A DNA stretch of 64,000 nt from Acetobacter estunensis (lineage in GTDB: Bacteria > Pseudomonadota > Alphaproteobacteria > Acetobacterales > Acetobacteraceae): the NCBI RefSeq assembly GCF_019083805.1, contig NZ_JAHRDV010000008.1, positions 62,001-126,000 of the forward strand, given 5' to 3'. Positions 45,608 to 53,808 of the stretch are shown one piece after another. The notes beneath the pieces are model-generated. The model ran no database searches. It worked only from the letters and a program-made list of their open reading frames with translations, and had not been told where the DNA came from. The position numbers and the translations under genes are program-made. Position 1 is the stretch's first letter. The number at the start of each line of letters is the position of its first letter.

Positions 45608-47602
45608 GTGCCGACAACGCAGTCAAATATCCTGCACATCCGACTGATCGGGCACACGGTTGCCATGACCGCGACAAGCAAGAACATTCTTCCCGCAGGT
45701 GCGCGACGGACACGCGCATTACTGGCCGTTCTCGCCCTATCGAACCGTAAGCCCGTAACACGTCAGCGCTTGACTGAACTTCTATGGAGCAAACGCCCAA
45801 CCGACCTCGCACGTGCTTCCTTGCGGCAGGAAATCCGCCGCCTGCTTGATCTTCTCCAACCTTCAGGCCCAGAGATTATCGAGTGCGGACGTCATACACT
45901 CATGCTTAAACCGGGTTGCGCATCCGTCGATATCGAAGAGATTTATGCCGGAAACATCAGCATGTTGGATAACTCAGCCGAACCAGAAGAGATGCTGTTT
46001 GCCGACCTGTACGGAATAGATCCTGCCTTCGATCTCTGGCTCCACACCCACCGGGAGCGTTTTTCCCGTCATTTTCAACATCTCATGAAATCTGCGCAGA
46101 CAGCCGAAAACGATCCAATATGCATATCGATTCCGACATCATCTTCACATCAACACAATTCCGCTTCCGGCGATGTGGCTTCTCCTTCCCTTTTTCCACC
46201 TACATGGGCTAGCCTCAAACCGTTTCACGACCACAATTTACCGCACCTTACGGGATTTCCTTCACAGAAGAACGGGGTTTCCATCTTGGAACCCTCATAT
46301 TCATGCGAGGCATCCGAGATCAGACCGTCTTCACAAAACACAGAAAACGAATCCGTATCTTCTTCTCTATACAAAGATGGCCCTCTGATCCTTGCTTTTA
46401 TGCCACTTGAGACAAAAGACCCGTCTTTGACAGCTCTCGCAGATGAACTGGGAAGCCAACTGCATGCATTATTCGTCGGTTCCGATGCTTTCAGACTGGT
46501 TGTCACGCGCTCTTCCCACGAGGAATTGAACACGACGACCGACTGGATCGAGACCCTTCGCCAAAAAAACGTTGATTTTCTCTGGACTGGTAGCCTGCAT
46601 CCCGATGCGAACAGCACACAGGAACACATGGCCTTACTTCTACGACTGATCGACGTGCAGAATGAAGGCGAAATAATCTGGATAATACGCACGAGCCTGC
46701 CAATGGGTACCCGGCAAAACCCGGCTCTCGCAGACTCCCTGCTTTCCCAAGCGGCATTATCGGCTCAATGGACTATCATTTTACGTCATGCCCGAAGCAC
46801 TCTCAAAGTCAGCATCCAGACACTGACTCCGAACCAAATGGCGGCCAGAGCATTGGTCATACTTTTACAAGCACACCCTCATGCCCTACAAGAAGCCGAA
46901 ACTCTTCTTAAATTCGCAGAATGGCTCGGCCCGAACCAACCACTCGTCGCCATCGCCCGCACTATACTGGAAATAACACGCACCGATGCTTTCCTTTCGA
47001 ACGACTACGAAACCGGCATAACGCGCACCCTGATCGCAGCACAGCACGTAGCCGTTCTTTCACAACACAACCTCAGCCGTAACTTTTTACTTGCTTTCGT
47101 ATATTCTCACATTCCCGGTTACGCTGAAACGGCTGATGCCTTGCTCTCCACGTTTCAAATCACCGATGAAAGCCCTTTTCAGGCTTGGCTCGCCCCGTAT
47201 CGGATATTACAAGCCCGCCTCGCCTTGCTGAATGAGCGAGAGAAAATGGCGCGCGCTCTTCTTAAACATTACTGCGTGTCCGGAAACGGGCATCCGCTGA
47301 GCCTCGCGATGGATCCTTGTGTGATCCTTTATCTTTTTCTGGCTGACATGCCCAAGGAAGCAAGCCGGATTGGACGGATGTTCACGGCCTTCTATCCACA
47401 ACTTCCATCTGCACTCGTCTACCACCTCGTGGCACTGACAACCGAGGGAAACACGCCCGAACGCTCTGACATTCTTGCCCGACTTCTGGCACTCGACCCA
47501 ACCTTCACGACCCGGCGCGTGCTGGCGAGTCATCCCTATCTACCAATAAAAGCCCATGCAAAGCTCGCCGCGGCACTGCGACTGACAGGTCTTCCCGAAT
47601 AA
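45608..47602 (+). CDS. SARP/OmpR-like winged-helix transcriptional regulator
   Basis: The 664-residue product begins with a SARP-type DNA-binding domain: a first strand ILHIRLIGHTVAM, then GARRTRALLAVLALSNRKPVTRQRLTELLW, RASLRQEIRRLLDLL and a beta-hairpin. A Ser/His/Asn-rich linker (about 165-255) leads to a block like the TolB-type domain of adenylate-cyclase-like regulators (PLILAFMPLETKDPSLTALADELGSQL), then a helical C-terminus. The GTG start is needed to keep the first strand. An ATG five bases upstream opens a 14-codon frame overlapping it. Being divergent from the EPS operon, it likely controls it; effector unknown. Confidence 0.78.
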   Translation: MPTTQSNILHIRLIGHTVAMTATSKNILPAGARRTRALLAVLALSNRKPVTRQRLTELLWSKRPTDLARASLRQEIRRLLDLLQPSGPEIIECGRHTLMLKPGCASVDIEEIYAGNISMLDNSAEPEEMLFADLYGIDPAFDLWLHTHRERFSRHFQHLMKSAQTAENDPICISIPTSSSHQHNSASGDVASPSLFPPTWASLKPFHDHNLPHLTGFPSQKNGVSILEPSYSCEASEIRPSSQNTENESVSSSLYKDGPLILAFMPLETKDPSLTALADELGSQLHALFVGSDAFRLVVTRSSHEELNTTTDWIETLRQKNVDFLWTGSLHPDANSTQEHMALLLRLIDVQNEGEIIWIIRTSLPMGTRQNPALADSLLSQAALSAQWTIILRHARSTLKVSIQTLTPNQMAARALVILLQAHPHALQEAETLLKFAEWLGPNQPLVAIARTILEITRTDAFLSNDYETGITRTLIAAQHVAVLSQHNLSRNFLLAFVYSHIPGYAETADALLSTFQITDESPFQAWLAPYRILQARLALLNEREKMARALLKHYCVSGNGHPLSLAMDPCVILYLFLADMPKEASRIGRMFTAFYPQLPSALVYHLVALTTEGNTPERSDILARLLALDPTFTTRRVLASHPYLPIKAHAKLAAALRLTGLPE

Positions 47603-47681
47603 TCAAGACACCATCAGACAGTCACCTGTCAGTTCAGAAGATCACCTCAAAATATCACTAACAATCTTGCTGTCCGCGCAA

Positions 47682-47783
47682 TCATTTTTTGCGTGAAATC
47701 CTGATCCAGCGGCCAATCAGCAGGGCAATCGGAAAACTGAGTGTGATATAGGCACCTATCGCCGCAAGTATTGTCTGGATCAT
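47682..47783 (-). CDS. 33-residue single-helix membrane peptide
   Basis: A short frame too small for standard listing: MIQTILAAIGAYITLSFP then a second hydrophobic stretch, ending RWIRISRKK. It is hydrophobic over about residues 4-24 with a positively charged C-terminus, the shape of a small inner-membrane peptide. It lies 49 bases after the GT2 gene on the same strand and could be the last gene of GH16-GT2. TAGG lies just before the ATG. Chance occurrence cannot be excluded. Confidence 0.45.
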   Translation of the reverse strand: MIQTILAAIGAYITLSFPIALLIGRWIRISRKK

Positions 47784-47832
47784 GCGCCTACACGATCATT
47801 CAGAGGGAAAGGAGACCGAAGCAAACTGCATG

Positions 47833-48708
47833 TCATAAATCCGCCACCCGTTCCGGCCTCATCCGTCCACGCACAAGGTCGAAGAAAGCAAGAATATTTC
47901 CGAAAAGACGACCTCGTCTGTCTATATAAGGTTCGGGACGAAGGGTTCTTACAATATTGGCAAGCAGATTACGAACAATATGCTCCCATGCCCGCACTCG
48001 CGGATAGCCCTGCTCTTTTGCCGCGATATAAAGCGGGTTGGCAATCTGCGAATATCCCAACTTGATCCCGGAACTCCGGCCACGTTTTACGCCAAGATGA
48101 ACACCTTTTGCATCCGGCAGACGCATGACGTCACCATGAGCAGCAAGCCGACGCGACAGATCCACATCTTCCTGCCATCCATAAAGCGGCAACCGCTCAT
48201 CAAACGAAAGACCGAAAACGCGCATAGGCGCCAGACGCAGCGCCATGTTACAGCCATATCCGGTAAAAACAGGCTCTGGTTCCGATGACATTTTCCTTTG
48301 CTCACCGGCAGCCAGAAGTGCCTGCCCCTCTGCTACGCCTAAACCGGGCCCTTTGATCCCGTCGGCAAGAACCCTGCCTGTCACAATAACTGTGCGGTTG
48401 TTCACGCTCATATGTGCCTCAACCGCCTGAAGGTAAGACGCCTCCGCTAAAAAATCATCATCGAAAAACATGACGATATCGGCATCAGGAACAGCCGCAA
48501 TGATGGCATTCCTCTGCCGCGTTAACCCGCGCGGACCCACAATCGTGCGTAAATTGGGACATACCCCTGCCACTCCCAGAATATCCTCTTCGGACGGGGC
48601 ACAGACCACCACCTCCTCAGGCTGACGGATCTGGCGCCCAAGATTACAAAGCATTTCCACAAGAACAGCGGCCCGCCCAGCGGTCGCAATACCGACGACA
48701 ATCTTCAT
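47833..48708 (-). CDS. Glycosyltransferase family 2
   Basis: A 291-residue GT-A enzyme: VVGIATAGRAAVLVEMLCNL (nucleotide-binding start), RNAIIAAVPDADIVMFFDDDFL with the DxD metal motif, YGCNMALRLAPM and LPLYGWQEDVDLSRRLAAHG (acceptor and catalytic region). It transfers one sugar of the repeat or side chain. It overlaps the GH16 gene by four bases, so the two are translated together. Specificity unknown. Confidence 0.9.
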   Translation of the reverse strand: MKIVVGIATAGRAAVLVEMLCNLGRQIRQPEEVVVCAPSEEDILGVAGVCPNLRTIVGPRGLTRQRNAIIAAVPDADIVMFFDDDFLAEASYLQAVEAHMSVNNRTVIVTGRVLADGIKGPGLGVAEGQALLAAGEQRKMSSEPEPVFTGYGCNMALRLAPMRVFGLSFDERLPLYGWQEDVDLSRRLAAHGDVMRLPDAKGVHLGVKRGRSSGIKLGYSQIANPLYIAAKEQGYPRVRAWEHIVRNLLANIVRTLRPEPYIDRRGRLFGNILAFFDLVRGRMRPERVADL

Positions 48709-49577
48709 GGCACCGTCCTGCCCTGATAAACACGGATATAATCAACTTCCATGATTGATGGACTCGGCGTCTTGTCGATCGGCCAACCGCCACCTAAACC
48801 AAGATCGACAAGTATATCCAACCCTGCAAGAGGCCGTGGAGGAGTAGGAGTGCGCCAAATCTCCCGACGATCAAAATAGGCAATCACCCATTGCGGCGTC
48901 ACCTCCGCCCCATAGGTGTGAAACGCCTTCGACAGGCTGCCACTTGGAACCGTCTGAATATGCATGACTGAATGGTTTTCACGGCTGTTTTCTGGATTCC
49001 GCTCCGTAACGGTCACGTTATAAGCCGCAGGAAATTTTCCATAATGCTCAAGGATATCAACTTCCAAAGAATGTTTCCCCGTTCCTGCCTGCGTCAGTTC
49101 ATCAAGCCAGAAAGCGGGCCATACCCCTTCGCCTGCAGGTAGGCGCGCACGCATCTCAAAATAGCCGTAAGGAGCAGTAAAGCCACGACCATAACCAGAA
49201 GAAGACGACAGCAGACCGGATTGCCATTTCCCATCCGCTGCCCTGCGCATTTCGATCCGCAGGATGCCATCTCGAACATTGAACGGCAGACCCGGTTCCT
49301 TGTCACGAAAGGTGGCATCACCGAAATCTCCACCCCATGGAGTATGGGCGCTCCAGATCGTGTCCGGCCCATGTGGCGACACACTTAGATGGTCGAATTC
49401 CTCACTAAAGATCAGAGAGCGCCCCGTCAGATCAAGAACATCACTTTGTGACGTTCCACGTGCGATTGCACAAAATCCGACGTGCCAAAGCGTTCCAAGA
49501 ACAAGAAAGTTCCTTGCTATGGATAACGTAATACGTGGCATCTGCCTTCCAACAATCGCGGAAATAAACGTTCTCAT
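48705..49577 (-). CDS. Secreted GH16 endoglycanase (ExoK/ExsH-like)
   Basis: The 290-residue product has a hydrophobic N-terminus (NFLVLGTLWHVGFCAIARG; export likely) and a GH16 jelly roll. It has LIFSEEFDHL, the catalytic motif E-V-D-I-L-E near residues 171-176 within HSLEVDILEHYG, GYFEMRARLPAGEGVWPAFWL and HTYGAEVTPQWVIAYFD. GH16 enzymes cut beta-glucans or beta-galactans; ExoK trims succinoglycan. Here it probably shortens the EPS made by the locus. The start at 49577 follows GGAGGGGACACC. Confidence 0.9.
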   Translation of the reverse strand: MRTFISAIVGRQMPRITLSIARNFLVLGTLWHVGFCAIARGTSQSDVLDLTGRSLIFSEEFDHLSVSPHGPDTIWSAHTPWGGDFGDATFRDKEPGLPFNVRDGILRIEMRRAADGKWQSGLLSSSSGYGRGFTAPYGYFEMRARLPAGEGVWPAFWLDELTQAGTGKHSLEVDILEHYGKFPAAYNVTVTERNPENSRENHSVMHIQTVPSGSLSKAFHTYGAEVTPQWVIAYFDRREIWRTPTPPRPLAGLDILVDLGLGGGWPIDKTPSPSIMEVDYIRVYQGRTVP

Positions 49578-49813
49578 GGTGTCCCCTCCGGGTGGTGAAG
49601 GCTTCTTGCTGACTGGCATCCCCCTATCGCCAATCAGAGATCGCCTTCCCATCCATTTCCGACAGGAAGATACAAACTGAAAAGAACTTGATTCGCGTTC
49701 GAAACGCAGACAATGATTGCTAATACATCCAACGCATTCGGTCTATCTTTTCGATTCGTCCTATCTGAACATCCAATGTGCAACGCCGCAGGAACGCGGT
49801 GGAAGGAAGTCTC
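49578..49813. promoter_or_regulatory. Divergent region between GH16 and Wzy genes
   Basis: About 236 bases between divergent transcripts; must hold the promoters of GH16-GT2 (minus) and Wzy-barrel-GumB (plus). No specific site recognised. Confidence 0.4.
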
Positions 49814-51304
49814 GTGGGGATCACACTTTTCTTCCTGGCTCTGGCACCTCTCTGCCTCATATGGATGAACCGGCCGGAACGACTGATGCAACTCATGGTC
49901 ATTACGGGAATCTTCGAAGCCAGCGCTGCCATCACTATCGGCGGTTTCGGGATCGCGCCAAACACACTGCCCGCCCTGACCATGGTTTCTTATATAGGTG
50001 GACAGTTTCTTCTGGGCGCCCGCTATCCCGGTCGTGCGCGGGTCTGGCCGCTTGCTATTCCACTTATTGCCGTCGCCGGGTGGGCAATCCTGACGTCATG
50101 GCTTAGCCCTCGGCTGTTTGAAGGGCGTGCCTATGTATGGCCGCAGAAATCAACGCCACCTTTCGTCATCACCCTTCTTTCTCCCAGTTCGGCCAATCTC
50201 AACCAGAATCTTTACCTCATCCTCAACATCACCATTTTCGTCATGGTCGCGCTATACACAACACGGCAAGGATCTCCTGGGCGTCCCTTTCGACCCATAA
50301 TCATTCTACGTACGTATCTGGCCAGTGTTCTGCTCGCCTTTGGTTTCGGCATATGGCAACTCGCGAACCATCTCGCGCATGTCCCATTTCCTTCCGACTT
50401 ACTTTATTCGAACCCGGGATGGTCGATCCTGACCGAACAGACAATCGGTTCTCTTCCACGAATCAATGCAACTTTTTCAGAACCATCCGCGTTTGGCGGC
50501 TACATGGCGGCTGGCGCCTTTTGTTCAGGATGGCTGATCCTCAATGATTTCCCGGGAATCTTTGCCAAAATCACTTTGGGAACCGCCATCATGGGCGTCT
50601 TTCTGTCCACATCAGCAACTGGTGTCGTCTCTCTGGGAATTGGGGCGCTGATCGTGGTCCTCATGGGTCTCACAATTCATGCGAAACGCTTCCTGCCCAT
50701 CATCAAACGACGGGCTCTCCAGTTTCTCATCGTCAGTATAATCCTTTCTGTCCTCGTGATCGTCATGGTTCCCGACATTCTCAACAGTCTTGGAACAATA
50801 ATTGACAGTGTAACGAACAAACAGGACAGCGATTCCTATAATGCACGCAGTTCCACCGATCTCGACAGTCTGCAGGCGGCACTGGATACATTCGGCTTTG
50901 GTGTTGGGTGGGGAAACAATCGTTCATCAAGCCTGATCCCAGGCCTTCTGGCCGCCATCGGCGTTCCCGGCATGCTGGGGCTCGTCTGGTTCGGATGGCG
51001 CATCATGTCCCACGTCAGGCCATTGCGACGGATGGGCCGGAAGCTGGAGGATATTCAGGTCATCAAGGGAAGTAGTGCCGCCATCATGGGCTATCTCACA
51101 ACGGCCTGCCTTTCCGCACCGACGATCACCACTGCTACATTCTTTATCTTTCTTGCTCTAATAATTTCCGGCATCGCTCGAGCGGAAAATATATTTTTGT
51201 CCAAATCTTCCACCCATCTTCCACCGCCCGCCAGACGCCATCAAACCGTAGACGCGCGCGCGCGGGACCGTTCTCTCCAGCATTCATGGGCGATCACACC
51301 GTGA
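49814..51304 (+). CDS. Wzy/GumE-like EPS polymerase
   Basis: The 496-residue multipass membrane protein has about 11-12 hydrophobic segments and a large hydrophilic loop holding RINATFSEPSAFGGYMAAG and FGVGWGNNRSSSLIPGLLAAIGVPGMLGLV, as in O-antigen/EPS polymerases. It would join lipid-linked repeats. A GTG at 49814 with GGAAGGAA upstream is preferred over the GTG at 49778. It overlaps the next gene by up to 19 bases. No polymerase motif is absolute, so the call rests on topology and context. Confidence 0.83.
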   Translation: MGITLFFLALAPLCLIWMNRPERLMQLMVITGIFEASAAITIGGFGIAPNTLPALTMVSYIGGQFLLGARYPGRARVWPLAIPLIAVAGWAILTSWLSPRLFEGRAYVWPQKSTPPFVITLLSPSSANLNQNLYLILNITIFVMVALYTTRQGSPGRPFRPIIILRTYLASVLLAFGFGIWQLANHLAHVPFPSDLLYSNPGWSILTEQTIGSLPRINATFSEPSAFGGYMAAGAFCSGWLILNDFPGIFAKITLGTAIMGVFLSTSATGVVSLGIGALIVVLMGLTIHAKRFLPIIKRRALQFLIVSIILSVLVIVMVPDILNSLGTIIDSVTNKQDSDSYNARSSTDLDSLQAALDTFGFGVGWGNNRSSSLIPGLLAAIGVPGMLGLVWFGWRIMSHVRPLRRMGRKLEDIQVIKGSSAAIMGYLTTACLSAPTITTATFFIFLALIISGIARAENIFLSKSSTHLPPPARRHQTVDARARDRSLQHSWAITP

Positions 51305-52686
51305 CAATACGATCTCCCCTTATGCTCCAATCAAGAAAACCTCCACGCAGACCGGTTAGGACAATTGCCTTTTCCCGTTTCGTAAGGGCTGTTTCCTGCG
51401 CTGCGCCACTCTTTCCTGTCCCAGCTTTCGCTCAGGTCCTAACCCAGTATTTTCCTGAGATCGGGCGTGGAGTTGGCGAGACATGGACCGATTCCGAACA
51501 ACTCCGGATCAGCAAGAAATATGAACCGCAGGGATTGCATATCGGCGGGTTCAAATTGAACGCGGGCCTTAACGAAGGCGTGGGTTACATCGACAACGCA
51601 AATCGCCTGCCAGGCGGTTCACCAAGCGCCATCATATCGACCATGGCGCAAGTCGGCGTGGCATCCGACTGGTCGGTGGATCGTCTTTACGCCAATGCCT
51701 CTGTCTCCGACCTGCGTTATCCGAGCCAGGGGTCACAGAACCAGACAAACTGGACAGCCTCTCTCGGTGGGTATCATGACATCGCCAATGACCGTCTCGG
51801 TTTCGATTATTCCCATCTCAATCTGGTCCAGACACCCAATACACTCGGTGGTTTCGCAACGATTCAGCCCATCAAATATCAGGTCGATCGGGCAGCGCTG
51901 AGCTACACCGTGGCACGAAATGGACGATTTTCCCTTATTCCAGAAGCCAATATCACGAATTTTCTTTTCAATCAGAACGCTCGCCTGCCTTCGGCAGTCG
52001 GCATCTCCGTTCCTCAGACCTACCGAAACCGGGCGGTGATTCTCGAAAGTCTTACTGGCCGTTATCGCTGGACAGAAACCGCCAGCGCACTGGTCATGCT
52101 GCGCGGAACGGAAATCCGTTACACACATGGACTGGCCGGTTATCCGGGACGCGATTCCAACGGTCTGGCTGTCATGGTGGGAGTCGATTACAACGCCATT
52201 CATCTGATCGACATGCGTGTATTGGTAGGATACCAGCGCCGCTTCTATCGTAACGCGGCCTACCCCGATTACGCGACCCCAATCGTAGAAGCCCAACTAC
52301 GCTGGGCACCGTCGCGGCTGACGCGCCTTCAACTGGATTTCCAGCACGGAATCGAGGACAGTGGGTTTGAGAACGTGGCCGGTTTCACCTCTACGGATCT
52401 TCGGCTCACTCTGAGCCATCAATATCGCCGCGATGTTATTCTATCCGGATACTTCACTTTTCAGAAAGGAGAGTATCAAAACACACCGACTCACCTTATC
52501 GGCAGCATCCTCACCCAGACTGGCGGTAACCAGACCATTTTTGGAGGAGGCCTTTCCGCACAATGGCTAGTGAACCAGCATCTCAGTCTGCGTCTTGATT
52601 ATGACATTTCGAATCAAAATGTCCTTGGAACGACGGGAAAGTTCACTGTCAATACCATCATGCTACGAGTGGGTGTTAATCTGTAA
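51286..52686 (+). CDS. Outer-membrane beta-barrel protein of the EPS locus
   Basis: The 466-residue product has a signal peptide (FVRAVSCAAPLFPVPAFAQ). The mature part is of alternating beta-strand character, ending in NTIMLRVGVNL, and resembles putative beta-barrel proteins of exopolysaccharide loci (VpsM/EpsL type, outer membrane beta-barrel domain). It may form the outer-membrane exit or stabilise it, because the GumB protein downstream lacks a barrel. A GTG at 51301 overlapping the Wzy stop (GTGA) is an alternative start. Confidence 0.8.
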   Translation: MGDHTVTIRSPLMLQSRKPPRRPVRTIAFSRFVRAVSCAAPLFPVPAFAQVLTQYFPEIGRGVGETWTDSEQLRISKKYEPQGLHIGGFKLNAGLNEGVGYIDNANRLPGGSPSAIISTMAQVGVASDWSVDRLYANASVSDLRYPSQGSQNQTNWTASLGGYHDIANDRLGFDYSHLNLVQTPNTLGGFATIQPIKYQVDRAALSYTVARNGRFSLIPEANITNFLFNQNARLPSAVGISVPQTYRNRAVILESLTGRYRWTETASALVMLRGTEIRYTHGLAGYPGRDSNGLAVMVGVDYNAIHLIDMRVLVGYQRRFYRNAAYPDYATPIVEAQLRWAPSRLTRLQLDFQHGIEDSGFENVAGFTSTDLRLTLSHQYRRDVILSGYFTFQKGEYQNTPTHLIGSILTQTGGNQTIFGGGLSAQWLVNQHLSLRLDYDISNQNVLGTTGKFTVNTIMLRVGVNL

Positions 52687-52728
52687 CCATCATCAATCAA
52701 GCTCAGCTTTTAACAGGGAAGTTCAGAC

Positions 52729-53319
52729 ATGCTGTCGCTCCGCCATACTTTTGTCGCCCGTGCCGCACGTTTCGGATTTCCTTTTGTGGTCACAGGGGTC
52801 TCCCTCACCGGTTGCTCTCCCGGAAGCGATCTGCCGCTCATTCCACAATACGATCCAGCGAGCTACACAATCGGTGTCGGTGACCGGATCAATGTCTCGA
52901 CGTTCGGCGAAAATCAGTTCCAGACGTCGACCCGCATACCTATGGATGGAAACATCGTCTTTCCGCTCATCGGCATGATCAAGGCCGAAGGACTGACCCC
53001 CAAGGAACTCAGTCAGAGCGTCGCCGCATCCCTGAAAGACCACAATATCTTCAGCAATGCGAAGGTCACTGTGCAAGTTGTGGAGTATCGCCCCATCTCG
53101 GTGATCGGAGAAGTTGAACACGGTGGCCAGTTCCCCTATCAACCTGGCATGATGATGCTGAAAGCCGTTGCTGCGGCAGGAGGGTTTTCCTATCGTGCGT
53201 TTCAGGATTATGCCTATGTCGTGCGACAGGAACCGAACGGGGCAGTCGTCGGTCGCATCAGGCCACAGGATTATGTAAAACCTGATGACGTCATAAAGGT
53301 TTACGAACGTCATTTTTAA
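52729..53319 (+). CDS. Wza/GumB-like polysaccharide export lipoprotein
   Basis: The 196-residue lipoprotein has a lipobox VSLTGC (Cys29), a Poly_export domain (YTIGVGDRINVSTFGENQF, MDGNIVFPLIGMIKAEGLT) and one SLBB-like domain (ISVIGEVEHGGQFPYQPGMMML). It is much shorter than E. coli Wza (379 residues) and close to GumB of Xanthomonas. It presumably assembles a periplasmic ring with the Wzc/GumC protein. It is last in the Wzy-barrel-GumB operon, 42 bases after the barrel gene. Confidence 0.92.
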   Translation: MLSLRHTFVARAARFGFPFVVTGVSLTGCSPGSDLPLIPQYDPASYTIGVGDRINVSTFGENQFQTSTRIPMDGNIVFPLIGMIKAEGLTPKELSQSVAASLKDHNIFSNAKVTVQVVEYRPISVIGEVEHGGQFPYQPGMMMLKAVAAAGGFSYRAFQDYAYVVRQEPNGAVVGRIRPQDYVKPDDVIKVYERHF

Positions 53320-53808
53320 AATTTGTTAGAAAACCCGATAGCGCTACCATTTACCGAAATCGTCCTGTGCCGTTATCGGGTATATATTTACAGCCAGTCC
53401 TAATATCGTGCATCCTGCAATTTCTGGCCGGTTAGTCTTCTGGCTCATCGTGTAAAGCAGTTCACAATACAAATACTGGCACACCCCACGCTACGCTGCG
53501 ACCGCAAGAACTGTCTATAATGCATTGCGTCCGGTCATACTCAAATACGTCCTGCATTTGATCCGCAGCAAAACCATCCTCCGCCCTCATGAACACACTG
53601 AACTGGCACCCTCTGGATCAAACAGTTTTTCCGCACGATGGTCCTGACACCCGGGAGACACTGTGGGACGCGATACCCGTTGCGCTCTTTTCTTCAGCAC
53701 CAAGCCCATCAGCGCCCCCGCACTTCCTGTCCGCCTCCACCCATGCTAACCGCGCGACATGGCCGCCCGTCCTTCCTTCTTTCTGTCATTCACCTCTCAG
53801 CGCGCAGC
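53320..53808. other. Intergenic region at the end of the EPS locus
   Basis: About 490 bases. It holds an inverted repeat ACCCGATA/TATCGGGT (53333-53340 and 53374-53381, 33-base loop), possibly a weak terminator. It also contains the upstream part of the DUF374-WaaA reading frame, which is open to 53638 but looks non-conserved. It marks the return to core genes. Confidence 0.4.
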
